From an uncultured Bacteroidia bacterium (lineage in GTDB: Bacteria > Bacteroidota > Bacteroidia > Bacteroidales > UBA932): 64,000 bases of DNA. The position numbers were made by a program, and so were the translations under genes. Position 1 is the stretch's first letter. Each line of letters starts with the position of its first letter. The notes below the pieces were generated by a model. That model was not told the DNA's origin, did not search any database, and was given only the letters and a program-made list of their open reading frames with translations. The stretch lies in the NCBI GenBank assembly GCA_902794005.1, contig CADBFO010000009.1, positions 1 to 64,000 on the forward strand, in the 5' to 3' direction. Below, in pieces: positions 18,901 through 25,439 of the stretch.

Positions 18901-19105
18901 TGTATCGGCCGATATCCTTCCCTATCTGAAAGAAGGGGACAATACCCTGGAAGTGAAAGTGACCAACCTGTGGGTGAACCGGATGATCGGCGACCGGCAG
19001 AAAAACGCCGCGCCCGTCACGCGCGTCCGCCGTTTCTACGAAGCGGGAGACAAACTCCTCCCGTCCGGCCTGCTGGGCCCCGTTGTCCTGAGGGCTTACG
19101 AATAA
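15986..19105 (+). CDS. GH106-type (alpha-L-rhamnosidase family) glycoside hydrolase, exported
   Basis: This 1039-aa protein has a signal peptide of about 18 residues (LLSLFLAAAAPA). The opening RPYVWWHWMDGEVSLEGI and WMDSVGIAGFHQFDAGG are the hallmark of the GH106 family and its relatives. HLLVDSFEANSETWTP and ETGRAFVGDGMEAKRAAT lie in the catalytic barrel, and GQNIAAAESFT follows. The C-terminus has a jelly-roll-like module with GEARLDLGQVAVMAEVIVNG and PYVSADILPYLKEGDNTLEV. A periplasmic role in trimming rhamnose-containing glycans such as pectin is inferred from family members; the substrate is not proven. It has its own promoter and is not joined to the SusC/SusD operon. Confidence 0.88.
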   Translation: MLSSALLSLFLAAAAPANVPDSLVQSFQNPSRAARPYVWWHWMDGEVSLEGIRKDLLWMDSVGIAGFHQFDAGGVNMPKAAPFKRPYLSESWKQAYRYAISLADSLGLEATVASAPGWSSTGGPWVTPEDAMKKLEWQTVDVKGGTIDLLLPKLRKRTGPYRDLPYSPTHGMEVRDYGYDVAVVAVRLPEGDVSMEEAGAEVTRTAEGVTVSFPRPRQIRSFTVQSDVGGYRPREGNIYTDSEFQCSQDGKTWKSVCRVRKSPLGYVTMNIPPTKARYFRITGEQSKDLQLNGVRKIEMFEEKAGYCFPYDFDRYPTEAEKGEQCIRPEDVVVLTERMDADGRLVCRLPEGKWRIYRFGASLTGKMNHPASPNATGLEVDKLDKNAWERYFHTYLDMYKEAAGGMLGQKGITHLLVDSFEANSETWTPSLPEEFRQRRGYDLFPWMPVLAGEIIGDAATSERFLFDWRKTLGELFTENYVRIGDIIKEYGMKGSYIETHETGRAFVGDGMEAKRAATIPMSAIWMTDSPSGSMVPSAISDIRESASVAHIYGQNIAAAESFTVSGEAKKAYTYYPGNIKPVADMALASGLNRFIIHDSASQPSDDYLPGLGLFKYGQWFHRNETWAPYAKVWTDYLARSCQLLQTGRNVADILLFYGEDTNVTAVYGGEFFRFLPDIPSGFNFDYASPDVLLNRVRVEDGCLVTESGQRYSVLMLGRSARVVSEELQNKIEAFRKAGVQVIAEKDRFPGSILPDVIFPEGSAPARMFGDGGAVPTNARGHETLLQGIQFVHRTLPGTGTEIYWLRNFSEKTQGGTVRFRTEARHAALLNPETGEAFALDCTSAEDGYTALQISLAPGDAMFYVLSQKQMGVSARRKAGAEKWTRPLDRYWDVEFVQKGGERALETFSVLNDWTTNSDPVVKYFSGTAHYTTHFSVDSLDGLGEARLDLGQVAVMAEVIVNGHTAGVLWHAPYVSADILPYLKEGDNTLEVKVTNLWVNRMIGDRQKNAAPVTRVRRFYEAGDKLLPSGLLGPVVLRAYE

Positions 19106-19155
19106 ATACCATTATTTCTGTTTTCCCGTTTAACATTTTCCTGCCTTTTTCGTCT

Positions 19156-19173
19156 TATCCTTGCAAGCGCTTG
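19156..19173 (+). promoter_or_regulatory. Possible -7 box with overlapping palindrome upstream of DUF4252 operon
   Basis: TATCCTTG (19156-19163) differs by one base from TAnnTTTG. It is followed directly by the perfect 10-bp palindrome CAAGCGCTTG (19164-19173) where transcription would start. The first DUF4252 ATG is at 19184. Confidence 0.35.
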
Positions 19174-19183
19174 AAAGACAGAC

Positions 19184-19666
19184 ATGAAAAAAGCACTCCT
19201 AACATTGATTTTAGCGTTGGCCACGATGGCCACGGCATGGGCGGGAAAACCCTCCCAACTGGTTCGGCTGGCCCGGCAATACAAGGGCGTGAACGGTTTT
19301 GAAATGGTTTCCCTGGGGCCGATGGGAACGGCGCTCCTGAAAGGAGCCGCTTCCATAAGCACCGACAAAGAAGACCGGGCAGCCCTGCGCTCCTTCTCCG
19401 GCATCCGGCGCTTCACCCTTGTTGACTTCGAGGACATCCCCGCCGCCAAGAAGGCCGATTTTGCCGCCAAGGTGGAACGCATTCTCAAGGGCATGGACCT
19501 CATCCTGGAAGCCAAGGACGATGGTGAAATCACCCGCATCTACGGCATTGACGACGGTAAACGGCTGAAAGACTGTATCCTTTACTGCAGTGACGGAACT
19601 CTTCTGATTACACAGGGAAGCATCCGCCTGGACCAGCTGGGACAACTGATAGAAGCGGCCGAATGA
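19184..19666 (+). CDS. DUF4252-containing exported protein
   Basis: This 160-aa protein has a signal peptide (ALATMATAWA). It then shows the DUF4252 pattern: QLVRLARQYKGVNGFEMVSL, a central IRRFTLVDFED and the tail LLITQGSIRLDQLGQLIEA. The function of DUF4252 is unknown. It is the first gene of a four-gene operon whose members overlap by 4 nt (DUF4252, ECF sigma, small membrane protein, DUF4252). That order suggests the two DUF4252 proteins work with, or are sensed by, the sigma factor. Confidence 0.85.
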   Translation: MKKALLTLILALATMATAWAGKPSQLVRLARQYKGVNGFEMVSLGPMGTALLKGAASISTDKEDRAALRSFSGIRRFTLVDFEDIPAAKKADFAAKVERILKGMDLILEAKDDGEITRIYGIDDGKRLKDCILYCSDGTLLITQGSIRLDQLGQLIEAAE

Positions 19667-20133
19667 CCTCCGCCCAATTCCATAACACCTGGCTTCCTCT
19701 TCAGGGACGCTTCTACCGCGTAGCCTTCTACATCCTCGAAAACGAGGCCGATGCAAAAGACGCCGTACAGGAGCTGTATCTGAAGCTGTGGAATCTGCGG
19801 GGCCAGCTGGAACTTGTACGGGAACCCGCCGCCTACGGCTCCCTGATGATGCGGAATCTCTGCCTGGACCGCATCCGGCGCCTGAGGCCGTCCGAAGAGC
19901 TCCGGGAAGAGATGGCCGCCTCCAAGGCTCCGCCCGACGAGCAGCTGGAAAAACGGGAGGAACTCCGGGAGGTGATGGACCGGCTTTCCCGCCTTCCCGA
20001 AAGCCAGCAGAAACTCCTTACCCTCAGGGTGATACAAGGCCTCTCCTATGAGGAAATCAGTAAAATCACAGGGCTGAGCCCCCTCAACATCCGGGTACAG
20101 GTGAGCCTGGCCCGAAAAAAACTCAAGCCATGA
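19663..20133 (+). CDS. ECF-type RNA polymerase sigma factor
   Basis: 156 aa. Region 2 contains FYRVAFYILENEADAKDAVQELYLKLW (split by the usual DAxDAxQE motif) and MMRNLCLDRIRR. Region 4 has LTLRVIQGLSYEEISKITG and a helix-turn-helix ending NIRVQVSLARKKLK. It overlaps the preceding gene by 4 nt (ATGA) and the next by 4 nt. It would direct RNA polymerase to an extracytoplasmic-stress regulon, probably including this operon. Confidence 0.92.
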   Translation: MTSAQFHNTWLPLQGRFYRVAFYILENEADAKDAVQELYLKLWNLRGQLELVREPAAYGSLMMRNLCLDRIRRLRPSEELREEMAASKAPPDEQLEKREELREVMDRLSRLPESQQKLLTLRVIQGLSYEEISKITGLSPLNIRVQVSLARKKLKP

Positions 20134-20471
20134 AAAGAATCGAAGACATCGAAAAGCTGAGCGCGGAGGACCTCCTGCGCATCGGGGCCGATGAAAGCAT
20201 CCCCCTCCCGGAAGACCTTCAGGTACGGCTTCCCCGGCCTTCCGGAGCCCGCCATTGGAGCATCGCGGCCGCCGCGGCCGTGATGGTGGGCATCGCCGGC
20301 TGGAGCCTCAGCCGCCCGGCCGAGCCCAAAGACACCTTCGACGATCCCTACCTGGCCTACGCCGCCTTGGAGCAGGCGCTGGGCAAGACATCGGCCAAAA
20401 TGCAGGCTGCCGCCCAGATCGTACAAGAAAAAGAACTCGTTATTGACCATTTAAGCAAATACTGGAAATGA
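20130..20471 (+). CDS. Small single-pass membrane protein, putative anti-sigma partner
   Basis: 113 aa with no recognised domain. An acidic cytoplasmic-type N-terminus (MKRIEDIEKLSAEDLLRIGA) is followed by one transmembrane helix at about 43-60 (WSIAAAAAVMVGIAGWSL) and a C-terminal part with coiled-coil character (ALEQALGKTSAKMQAAAQIV). Its position directly after an ECF sigma gene and its topology fit an anti-sigma factor, which is inferred from context only. It overlaps both neighbours by 4 nt. Confidence 0.7.
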   Translation: MKRIEDIEKLSAEDLLRIGADESIPLPEDLQVRLPRPSGARHWSIAAAAAVMVGIAGWSLSRPAEPKDTFDDPYLAYAALEQALGKTSAKMQAAAQIVQEKELVIDHLSKYWK

Positions 20472-20956
20472 AAAGAATCGTAGCCCTCCTTACCCTCCTT
20501 GCCGTGAGCGTCGCCGCCCTCGCACAGAGCGGAAAAGACATCTACAACAAGTACTCAGACCTTCCCGGCGTGGAAGCCGTCTATATCTCCCAGTCCATGT
20601 TCCGGCTGATCGGCCGCATCCCCGACATCGAAGTCAACGACAAGGACGTGAACCTTACCTCCTTCATCAAAACCCTGAGCGGATTCTACCTGATCAGCTG
20701 TGAAAAAAACCAAACCGCCGCCAAGGAAATCTATGACGACGTGAAGAATTACATCGGCTCCGGCAAGTACGAACTCCTCATGGAAAGCAAGGACAACGGT
20801 GACATTGTCCGGATTTACTCCCTGGGGGACGAAAAGACCATCGAATCCTTCGTGATGCTGGAGCAGGACGACAGCGAAACCTCCTTTATCTGCTTCGAAG
20901 GGAAAATGAACCGCGGAGAATTGGAAAACATCCTCGCCGGCACCCTCTCCCATTGA
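20468..20956 (+). CDS. DUF4252-containing exported protein (second copy)
   Basis: 162 aa with a signal peptide (LLAVSVAALAQ). The mature part has IYNKYSDLPGVEAVYISQSMFRL and ends in GELENILAGTL, like the first gene of the operon. Function unknown. It closes the four-gene operon and is followed by an 11-bp tandem repeat and a 107-bp palindromic element. Confidence 0.85.
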   Translation: MKRIVALLTLLAVSVAALAQSGKDIYNKYSDLPGVEAVYISQSMFRLIGRIPDIEVNDKDVNLTSFIKTLSGFYLISCEKNQTAAKEIYDDVKNYIGSGKYELLMESKDNGDIVRIYSLGDEKTIESFVMLEQDDSETSFICFEGKMNRGELENILAGTLSH

Positions 20957-20960
20957 CCCC

Positions 20961-21000
20961 TCCGGCGTCCTTCCGGCGTCCTTCCGGCACCCTTCCGGCG
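20961..21000. repeat. 11-bp tandem repeat
   Basis: About 3.6 copies of TCCGGCGTCCT lie just after the stop codon of the second DUF4252 gene. Copies 1 and 2 are identical. Confidence 0.8.
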
Positions 21001-21006
21001 CATGGT

Positions 21007-21113
21007 GGTGGCACATAAATACTTGATACAAAACCATTTACGTACAATCCTCTGCGCTTTTTGCGCAGAGGATTGTACGTAATATGCTGCGTATCAGCGC
21101 GTTACTAGCCACC
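21007..21113. repeat. 107-bp palindromic element, copy 1
   Basis: GGTGGC at the left and GCCACC at the right bound a dyad centred on 21060 with loop TTTTT. The inner arms are complementary for 20 bp (TTACGTACAATCCTCTGCGC and its reverse complement), the best-preserved dyad in the window. It lies between convergent genes. The serpin stop codon (21105-21107) and its last two Gly codons are inside the right end. Confidence 0.9.
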
Positions 21114-22355
21114 CAGGCCGGTGAATTTTCCGGCGAAGAGGATGGCGCCGGTGCTGGATTCGGTGATAAGGTACAGGAAGGGATGGTCGGCATGGAAGAC
21201 GACAGCATACTCGGAGGGGCTGTCGATGCTGTTTTCCACCGCTCCAATGGTGACGGCGGCAGCCTCGGCCCCCTCTTCGCTCACCTTGATGACGGCTTTC
21301 TGCTTCACGAAGCCGAGGTGGCTGGCCGCGAGAGACATGGGGGAGAAATCGGCCTTATTGCGGTCAAAGGCGGAGGGCATGCCCATATCGGCAAGAAGCT
21401 CTTTCAGGTCCAGGAAAGACTGGGTTTCAAATTTGGGAAGGGCCAGCTTCACGCGGACTTCCTTCATCGCCCCGGTAAAATCCCGCCATTTCTCTTCGTC
21501 CAGATAGCCGATGACATCGGAGAGCGTTTTGCCCTCTGAAGGGAGGATGACGGTCATGGAAAAGGCGCCGTTGCCATACGGGAGCCTGACGGCCCGGAGC
21601 GCTTCGTTCGCATGATAAAGGAAAAGCTCCGAATTGTACATCATCGGAACCGCGACTTTTTCGCCGCCGGCGGTCGTGAACTGTGCCCGCGGATGGGTGC
21701 TTTCCTTCGGGAAGGACTTCACCCATTCGCTCTTGAAATACAGGGCGTTCAGCAGATAGGCCAGGACGCTGGAGCTCACCTCGTCCAGGATGGTGGGGAT
21801 GAGTCCGTTCGTGTGGTCCGAGCACCATTTGTTGATGATCTCGGCCGATCCCTTCCCGTCATTGAAATTGAGGCTGGAGGCCGCTGCTTTGTAGTGTTTG
21901 TCCAGGAGGCTGACGTAGTCGGCATTCAGGCTCCAGCCTTTGTCCACCACCAGCGCGTTGGCGATGGCCAGCGTGGTCTTGCCGTCCAGCTCGGGAAGCT
22001 GCTCCAGCAAGGTCTGGCAGAAAGTGTTCACGGCAGCGGTTTCGCCGGCGCCGTAGCCCAGCACGCGGCAGATTTCATCGGCCGTAGTCCCGGCCGTCCC
22101 GTTAAGGATCATCCCCAGCACAAACTGTATGCTGAGCGGGGATATGACATAGTCCTTGGACTGGCTTCCGTCCACCTTTTCCAGGAAACGGAAGGCAAAA
22201 CCATTGCCCTTCTGCACAAATTCGGCCGCTTTGACCGTGAGGTCGATGACCGGAGCCTCTCCGCTTCCGGAGAGGTCGCCGTTTCCGGCTTTCTGGCAGG
22301 AAAAAAGGCCCGGAAGCATTATCATTGCGGCGAAAAACAGCAAGAAACGTCTCAT
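21105..22355 (-). CDS. Serpin-family protease inhibitor, lipoprotein
   Basis: This 416-aa protein has a lipoprotein signal (PGLFSC, Cys about 20). The serpin fold is clear: NFAFRFLEKV-like GFAFRFLEKVDGS, ISPLSIQFVLGMILNGTAG, LYFKSEWVKSFPKEST, LPKFETQSFLDLKELLADMGM, the hinge region EEGAEAAAVT and HADHPFLYLITESSTGAILFAGKF. The hinge has small residues, as in inhibitory serpins, so it probably traps a serine or cysteine protease at the cell surface. The reactive loop runs about VTIGAVENSIDSPSEY; the P1 residue cannot be fixed by eye. The stop codon comes from a 107-bp element. Confidence 0.93.
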   Translation of the reverse strand: MRRFLLFFAAMIMLPGLFSCQKAGNGDLSGSGEAPVIDLTVKAAEFVQKGNGFAFRFLEKVDGSQSKDYVISPLSIQFVLGMILNGTAGTTADEICRVLGYGAGETAAVNTFCQTLLEQLPELDGKTTLAIANALVVDKGWSLNADYVSLLDKHYKAAASSLNFNDGKGSAEIINKWCSDHTNGLIPTILDEVSSSVLAYLLNALYFKSEWVKSFPKESTHPRAQFTTAGGEKVAVPMMYNSELFLYHANEALRAVRLPYGNGAFSMTVILPSEGKTLSDVIGYLDEEKWRDFTGAMKEVRVKLALPKFETQSFLDLKELLADMGMPSAFDRNKADFSPMSLAASHLGFVKQKAVIKVSEEGAEAAAVTIGAVENSIDSPSEYAVVFHADHPFLYLITESSTGAILFAGKFTGLGG

Positions 22356-22361
22356 ATTCAG

Positions 22362-23732
22362 TTACTTTAAATTAATTCTTATTCCGGTTTCCACAGAGAA
22401 CATCAGCGGATGCGTGCTGCGGTACGTTTGCAGGACAGGGGTCCCCATGGGGATTCGCCAGCTGATTTGCGGCTCTGCATACAGGCCCACATGCTGGCTC
22501 ATATTGAACTGGATGCCGCCGGCGCCCAGGAGCGACAGGCTGAAGCCGTCTCCGCTGATGCGCTGACCATCCAGCGTAGCTCCCGCGCAGAAGGCTCCCT
22601 CTACGCCGCCGCCCAGGTAAACGTCCAGCCATCGGCTTTGTGCGAAGGTCCAGTCCAGCCGGACGGGAATGCCCAGATAATGGGCGTTTTGGCGGAATTC
22701 TCCCGCGATCCGGGAACTGTAGAGGCTGTACTGCACGCCGGTGGTGATCTGCAGCCGCTCCGTCAGCGGAATCCAGGCCGACAGACCCAGTTTCAGCGGA
22801 AAGTAATGGGTGGCTGCTTCCTGCAGGACATCGGTGCCGTCCGCTTTGCCGATGGAGGGGTTCGTCCCGGGGGCTGTACCGGGTTCTGTGCCGCCCTGGC
22901 CACCCTGGCCGCCCTGGCCGCCTTGGCCGCCGTTAGTGCTGTCCGGGCCGCCCTGGCCGCCGTTGGTGCTGTCCGGGCCGGGATTCGTGGTGGGGGGAGT
23001 GGGGCCACCGTTGGTATAGTTGTTAGACACTGGATTCAGAACGGACACGGAACGGCCGACAAGCGGTGTCAGAACGCCGGCCAGGAGGCCTCCGCCGGCC
23101 ACGATTCCGGCAGCCGCCCCCACGTTGAGCCGCACCGGCCTGGCAGGCGGGGCCTGGGGGATAAACGGAGACGCCGGCGTTACGGTTTCCGCGTCAGCCC
23201 CGGCAGCGGGTTCTCCGGCCGTTTTGGGAGGCGCCGGGGTTTGGGGGGACGGCGGGGTCTGGGGGGACGCTGGGGTTTGGGGAGGCGCCTGCGTCTGGGG
23301 GGACGCTGTGGTTTGAAGAATGTCGGTCACAGGGGCTTCTTCGGCCGGTTTTTTCGCATCGGCAGGGGTCTTTTCTTCAGTCGAAGTCTTTGCATCGGCC
23401 CGGGCCAGGAGGGGACGAGGCCGGGAGGGGGCGGCTGAGACGTCCGGCGTGACCTCCGGCGTGACCTCCATCACACGGACATCTCCTTCCATCACACGAA
23501 CATCCCCCTCCGCCACACGGACGTCCCCCTCCGGAACAGCCGGCTTCCAAAGGAAGAAGAGGGCGGCCAGGGAGGCGGCGACGGCCACTGCCACGGCACC
23601 CACCCACGGGAAGCGGCGGCGGTGCTTATCGGCCTTCTCGCGACGGGCGCGGAAATCGGCCAGATGCCCCTCCGGAAGGGGACTTTCATACCCTTCCAGC
23701 TTGTCTTTGACGATTTCTTCCCACTTTCTCAT
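22362..23732 (-). CDS. Membrane-anchored protein with repetitive linker and C-terminal outer-membrane barrel (ECF-linked)
   Basis: The start MRKWEEIVKDKLEGYE at 23732 overlaps the sigma stop (ATGA) and gives 456 aa. Order: a charged cytoplasmic-type N-terminus with LEGYESPLPEG (12-22), one transmembrane helix (about 42-62, ending FFLWKP), a low-complexity periplasmic stretch (three GDVRV repeats, then PQTP repeats, then GGQGG repeats), and about 170 residues of beta-strands beginning ATHYFPLKLGLSAWIPL and ending VETGIRINLK, as in outer-membrane barrels. A paralogue with the same layout and the same LEGYE/PEG and LWKP motifs lies at 44514-45746, also after an ECF sigma gene. It probably regulates the sigma factor while touching both membranes; this is inference. 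Confidence 0.75.
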   Translation of the reverse strand: MRKWEEIVKDKLEGYESPLPEGHLADFRARREKADKHRRRFPWVGAVAVAVAASLAALFFLWKPAVPEGDVRVAEGDVRVMEGDVRVMEVTPEVTPDVSAAPSRPRPLLARADAKTSTEEKTPADAKKPAEEAPVTDILQTTASPQTQAPPQTPASPQTPPSPQTPAPPKTAGEPAAGADAETVTPASPFIPQAPPARPVRLNVGAAAGIVAGGGLLAGVLTPLVGRSVSVLNPVSNNYTNGGPTPPTTNPGPDSTNGGQGGPDSTNGGQGGQGGQGGQGGTEPGTAPGTNPSIGKADGTDVLQEAATHYFPLKLGLSAWIPLTERLQITTGVQYSLYSSRIAGEFRQNAHYLGIPVRLDWTFAQSRWLDVYLGGGVEGAFCAGATLDGQRISGDGFSLSLLGAGGIQFNMSQHVGLYAEPQISWRIPMGTPVLQTYRSTHPLMFSVETGIRINLK

Positions 23733-24283
23733 GTTTCCTTCAGATAGCGTCTGATTTCTTCTTTCAGTTGTTTCCTTGCTTTGGCCAGCACGCCGGCCGA
23801 TCCTTTCTCGCTGATTCCCAGCATCTTTCCTATCTCCTTGTGCGAATACCCTTCTATGCAGTACAGGTTGAAAACCGCTCTTCGGAGGTCTGGCAGCCCG
23901 GCAATCCATTCCAGCAGCTTTTCTTCCGGGATGGTCTCCATCTCCGCGGCCGACAAATCGGCCACCGTGTCCTGCTCCCGCATGTCCAGGGAAAGCCACC
24001 TCCACCGCTGCCGCCTGATTTGATTGACGGCCTTGTTCACGGCAATCCGGCTCATCCACCCATACAAAGAGCCTTTTCCGGTGTACTTGTAGGTCTCTAT
24101 TTTATCAAGAGCCTGAATGACAGCGTCTTGCAACAAATCTTCCGCTTCTTCCAAATCCCTTGTATAGCGTCTGCAGAGCGAGAGCAGCCTTGCCGCATAT
24201 CTGCTATACAGCTCCTCTTGGGCCCATTTGTTCTTCTCGCGGCAGAGCCTGGCCAACTCCTGCTCCTCCAGATTCTTATTCAC
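23729..24283 (-). CDS. ECF-type RNA polymerase sigma factor
   Basis: 184 aa. Region 2 includes YSRYAARLLSLCRRYTRDLEEAEDLLQD and GWMSRIAVNKAVNQIRR, region 4 includes FNLYCIEGYSHKEIGKMLGISEKGSAGVLAKARKQLK (in parts). It overlaps the barrel protein gene by 4 nt and has its own upstream promoter. The pair resembles the sigma/barrel pair at 44514-46317. Confidence 0.93.
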   Translation of the reverse strand: MNKNLEEQELARLCREKNKWAQEELYSRYAARLLSLCRRYTRDLEEAEDLLQDAVIQALDKIETYKYTGKGSLYGWMSRIAVNKAVNQIRRQRWRWLSLDMREQDTVADLSAAEMETIPEEKLLEWIAGLPDLRRAVFNLYCIEGYSHKEIGKMLGISEKGSAGVLAKARKQLKEEIRRYLKET

Positions 24284-24304
24284 GCATCATTCCGTTTGTC
24301 TCCC

Positions 24305-24338
24305 CAAAGTTACAATATAAACACACAGCATCTCCAAA
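24305..24338 (-). promoter_or_regulatory. Promoter of the ECF sigma operon
   Basis: On the minus strand TTTG (24335-24338), a 22-nt spacer and TAACTTTG (24305-24312) precede the ATG at 24283. Confidence 0.6.
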
Positions 24339-24377
24339 TACGTCTCGCCTTTTTTAAAAAAAGACAGTGACACCACC

Positions 24378-24542
24378 GCTGCGGCCACCTTGTCTTGACC
24401 AGCATCCCTCGCCGAATTCCCTTCAATGCCGACTTGCACCCCCTCCCTCGCTGCGGCCATCTTGTCTTGACCAGCATGGGCTAATGGACATTTAGTAGGA
24501 TAATTTGTGTGCCTGGAACCACTAATGGACAAAATGTAGGAT
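24378..24542. repeat. Two pairs of short direct repeats in gene-free DNA
   Basis: A 28-bp unit starting GCTGCGGCCACCTTGTCTTG occurs at 24378-24405 and 24450-24477 with one mismatch. A 21-bp unit with CTAATGGACA and GTAGGAT at its ends occurs at 24481-24501 and 24522-24542, with four changes in the middle. No reading frame across this stretch looks like a gene. Confidence 0.75.
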
Positions 24543-24609
24543 GACCGGCAACAACCGGCCGGGGAGGAGGGCCCTTGCCCGGAGCCCACCGGAGCCGGCC
24601 GTGTTGTAG

Positions 24610-24636
24610 CCGCCGCTCCTGGTTGTCGAGCGGCGG
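24610..24636. repeat. Hairpin in intergenic DNA
   Basis: CCGCCGCT and AGCGGCGG form a perfect 8-bp stem with an 11-nt loop. There is no T-tract. From 24637 to 24753 nothing else is recognised. Confidence 0.5.
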
Positions 24637-24753
24637 CGGTGACGCGAAAAGGGTGAATCTTCGCGAGATCAATGTAAACCGATATCAGGACTTCTACGTC
24701 CTAACTACTTATTGTTCAACTTCGATAAACTTATATCGGGACTAGACAAAACC

Positions 24754-24860
24754 CGTGGCAAATAAGTTCTTCACTATCAGTATATTACACATAATCCTCT
24801 GCGCCTTTTGCGCAGAGGATTATGTGTAAGTGGCAGATAATCAAATGCTTATATGCCACA
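24754..24860. repeat. 107-bp palindromic element, copy 2
   Basis: It begins CGTGGC and ends GCCACA around a dyad centred on 24807. The inner arms TTACACATAATCCTCTGCGC are complementary for 20 bp. It lies alone in gene-free DNA, 229 bp from copy 3. Confidence 0.9.
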
Positions 24861-25089
24861 TTGTGTCCAGCCTGTGGTTTTCCTGAACGTGATCGACTCT
24901 TCCGTCGAGTTCTTCTCTGCTGCGCTTCAAGTCTTGAAGCACGATTGGTCGCATAAAAGGCCGAAAATGTGCTTGAGGCAGGGGCCCAGCAGTGGGGTGA
25001 AGCACGAAAATGCCTTCTGGTGATTCAAAGTGTGCTTCAAGAGTTGAAGCACAGGCGGCATCGTTACATTTTCCATCGCGTCAGGCTGG
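24861..25089. other. Gene-free stretch with repeated GTGCTTCAA / TTGAAGCAC half-sites
   Basis: Between two palindromic elements lie three inverted repeats built from one motif. GCTTCAAG-T-CTTGAAGC is at 24924-24940. GTGCTTGA at 24969 pairs with TGAAGCAC at 24998. GTGCTTCAA-GAG-TTGAAGCAC is at 25032-25052. No protein-coding frame is convincing. It could be a structured RNA or a cluster of operator sites; the sequence does not decide. Confidence 0.6.
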
Positions 25090-25196
25090 GGTGGCAACTA
25101 ACGGCTTAATATACAGCATTTTCCGCAAAATCCTCTGCGCAAAAAGCGCAGAGGATTATACATAAACTCCTGATTAATAATAACTTATCTGCCATC
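25090..25196. repeat. 107-bp palindromic element, copy 3
   Basis: GGTGGC starts it and GCCATC ends it, with the loop AAAAA, so it is in the opposite orientation to copy 2. The arms are complementary for about 15 bp next to the loop. It is the most diverged right end in the window. Confidence 0.88.
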
Positions 25197-25439
25197 ACGC
25201 CAAACCGATGGATCTTCGGGCGAGGTTTCGGCTCTTTGCGACAAGGTTAAACCGGTGGACCTTCGGGCTATTTGGTGGTGGCAGGCCCAGAGGAGAAAGG
25301 TGCCCGGACGGAGACAACACAAACAGCGCTCAGCCACCCTGGAACGGGCATGACGCCCGACAACGGGGTCGCCCTCGTCGTAGCGGCTGCGCCTTTGCGA
25401 AGGAGCCCCGGACGGAGCATCCCCGGAAACAGACAGAGA
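25197..25439. other. Gene-free stretch with a 20-bp direct repeat
   Basis: AAACCGATGGATCTTCGGGC (25202-25221) recurs at 25249-25268 with two changes. Open frames cross this stretch on both strands but have no recognisable product. Confidence 0.5.

Noticed and set aside
24160..24680. Short open frames (about 63-100 codons) in the 24.3-24.7 kb gap
   Set aside because: They cross direct repeats, have no start context or family resemblance, and overlap on both strands.
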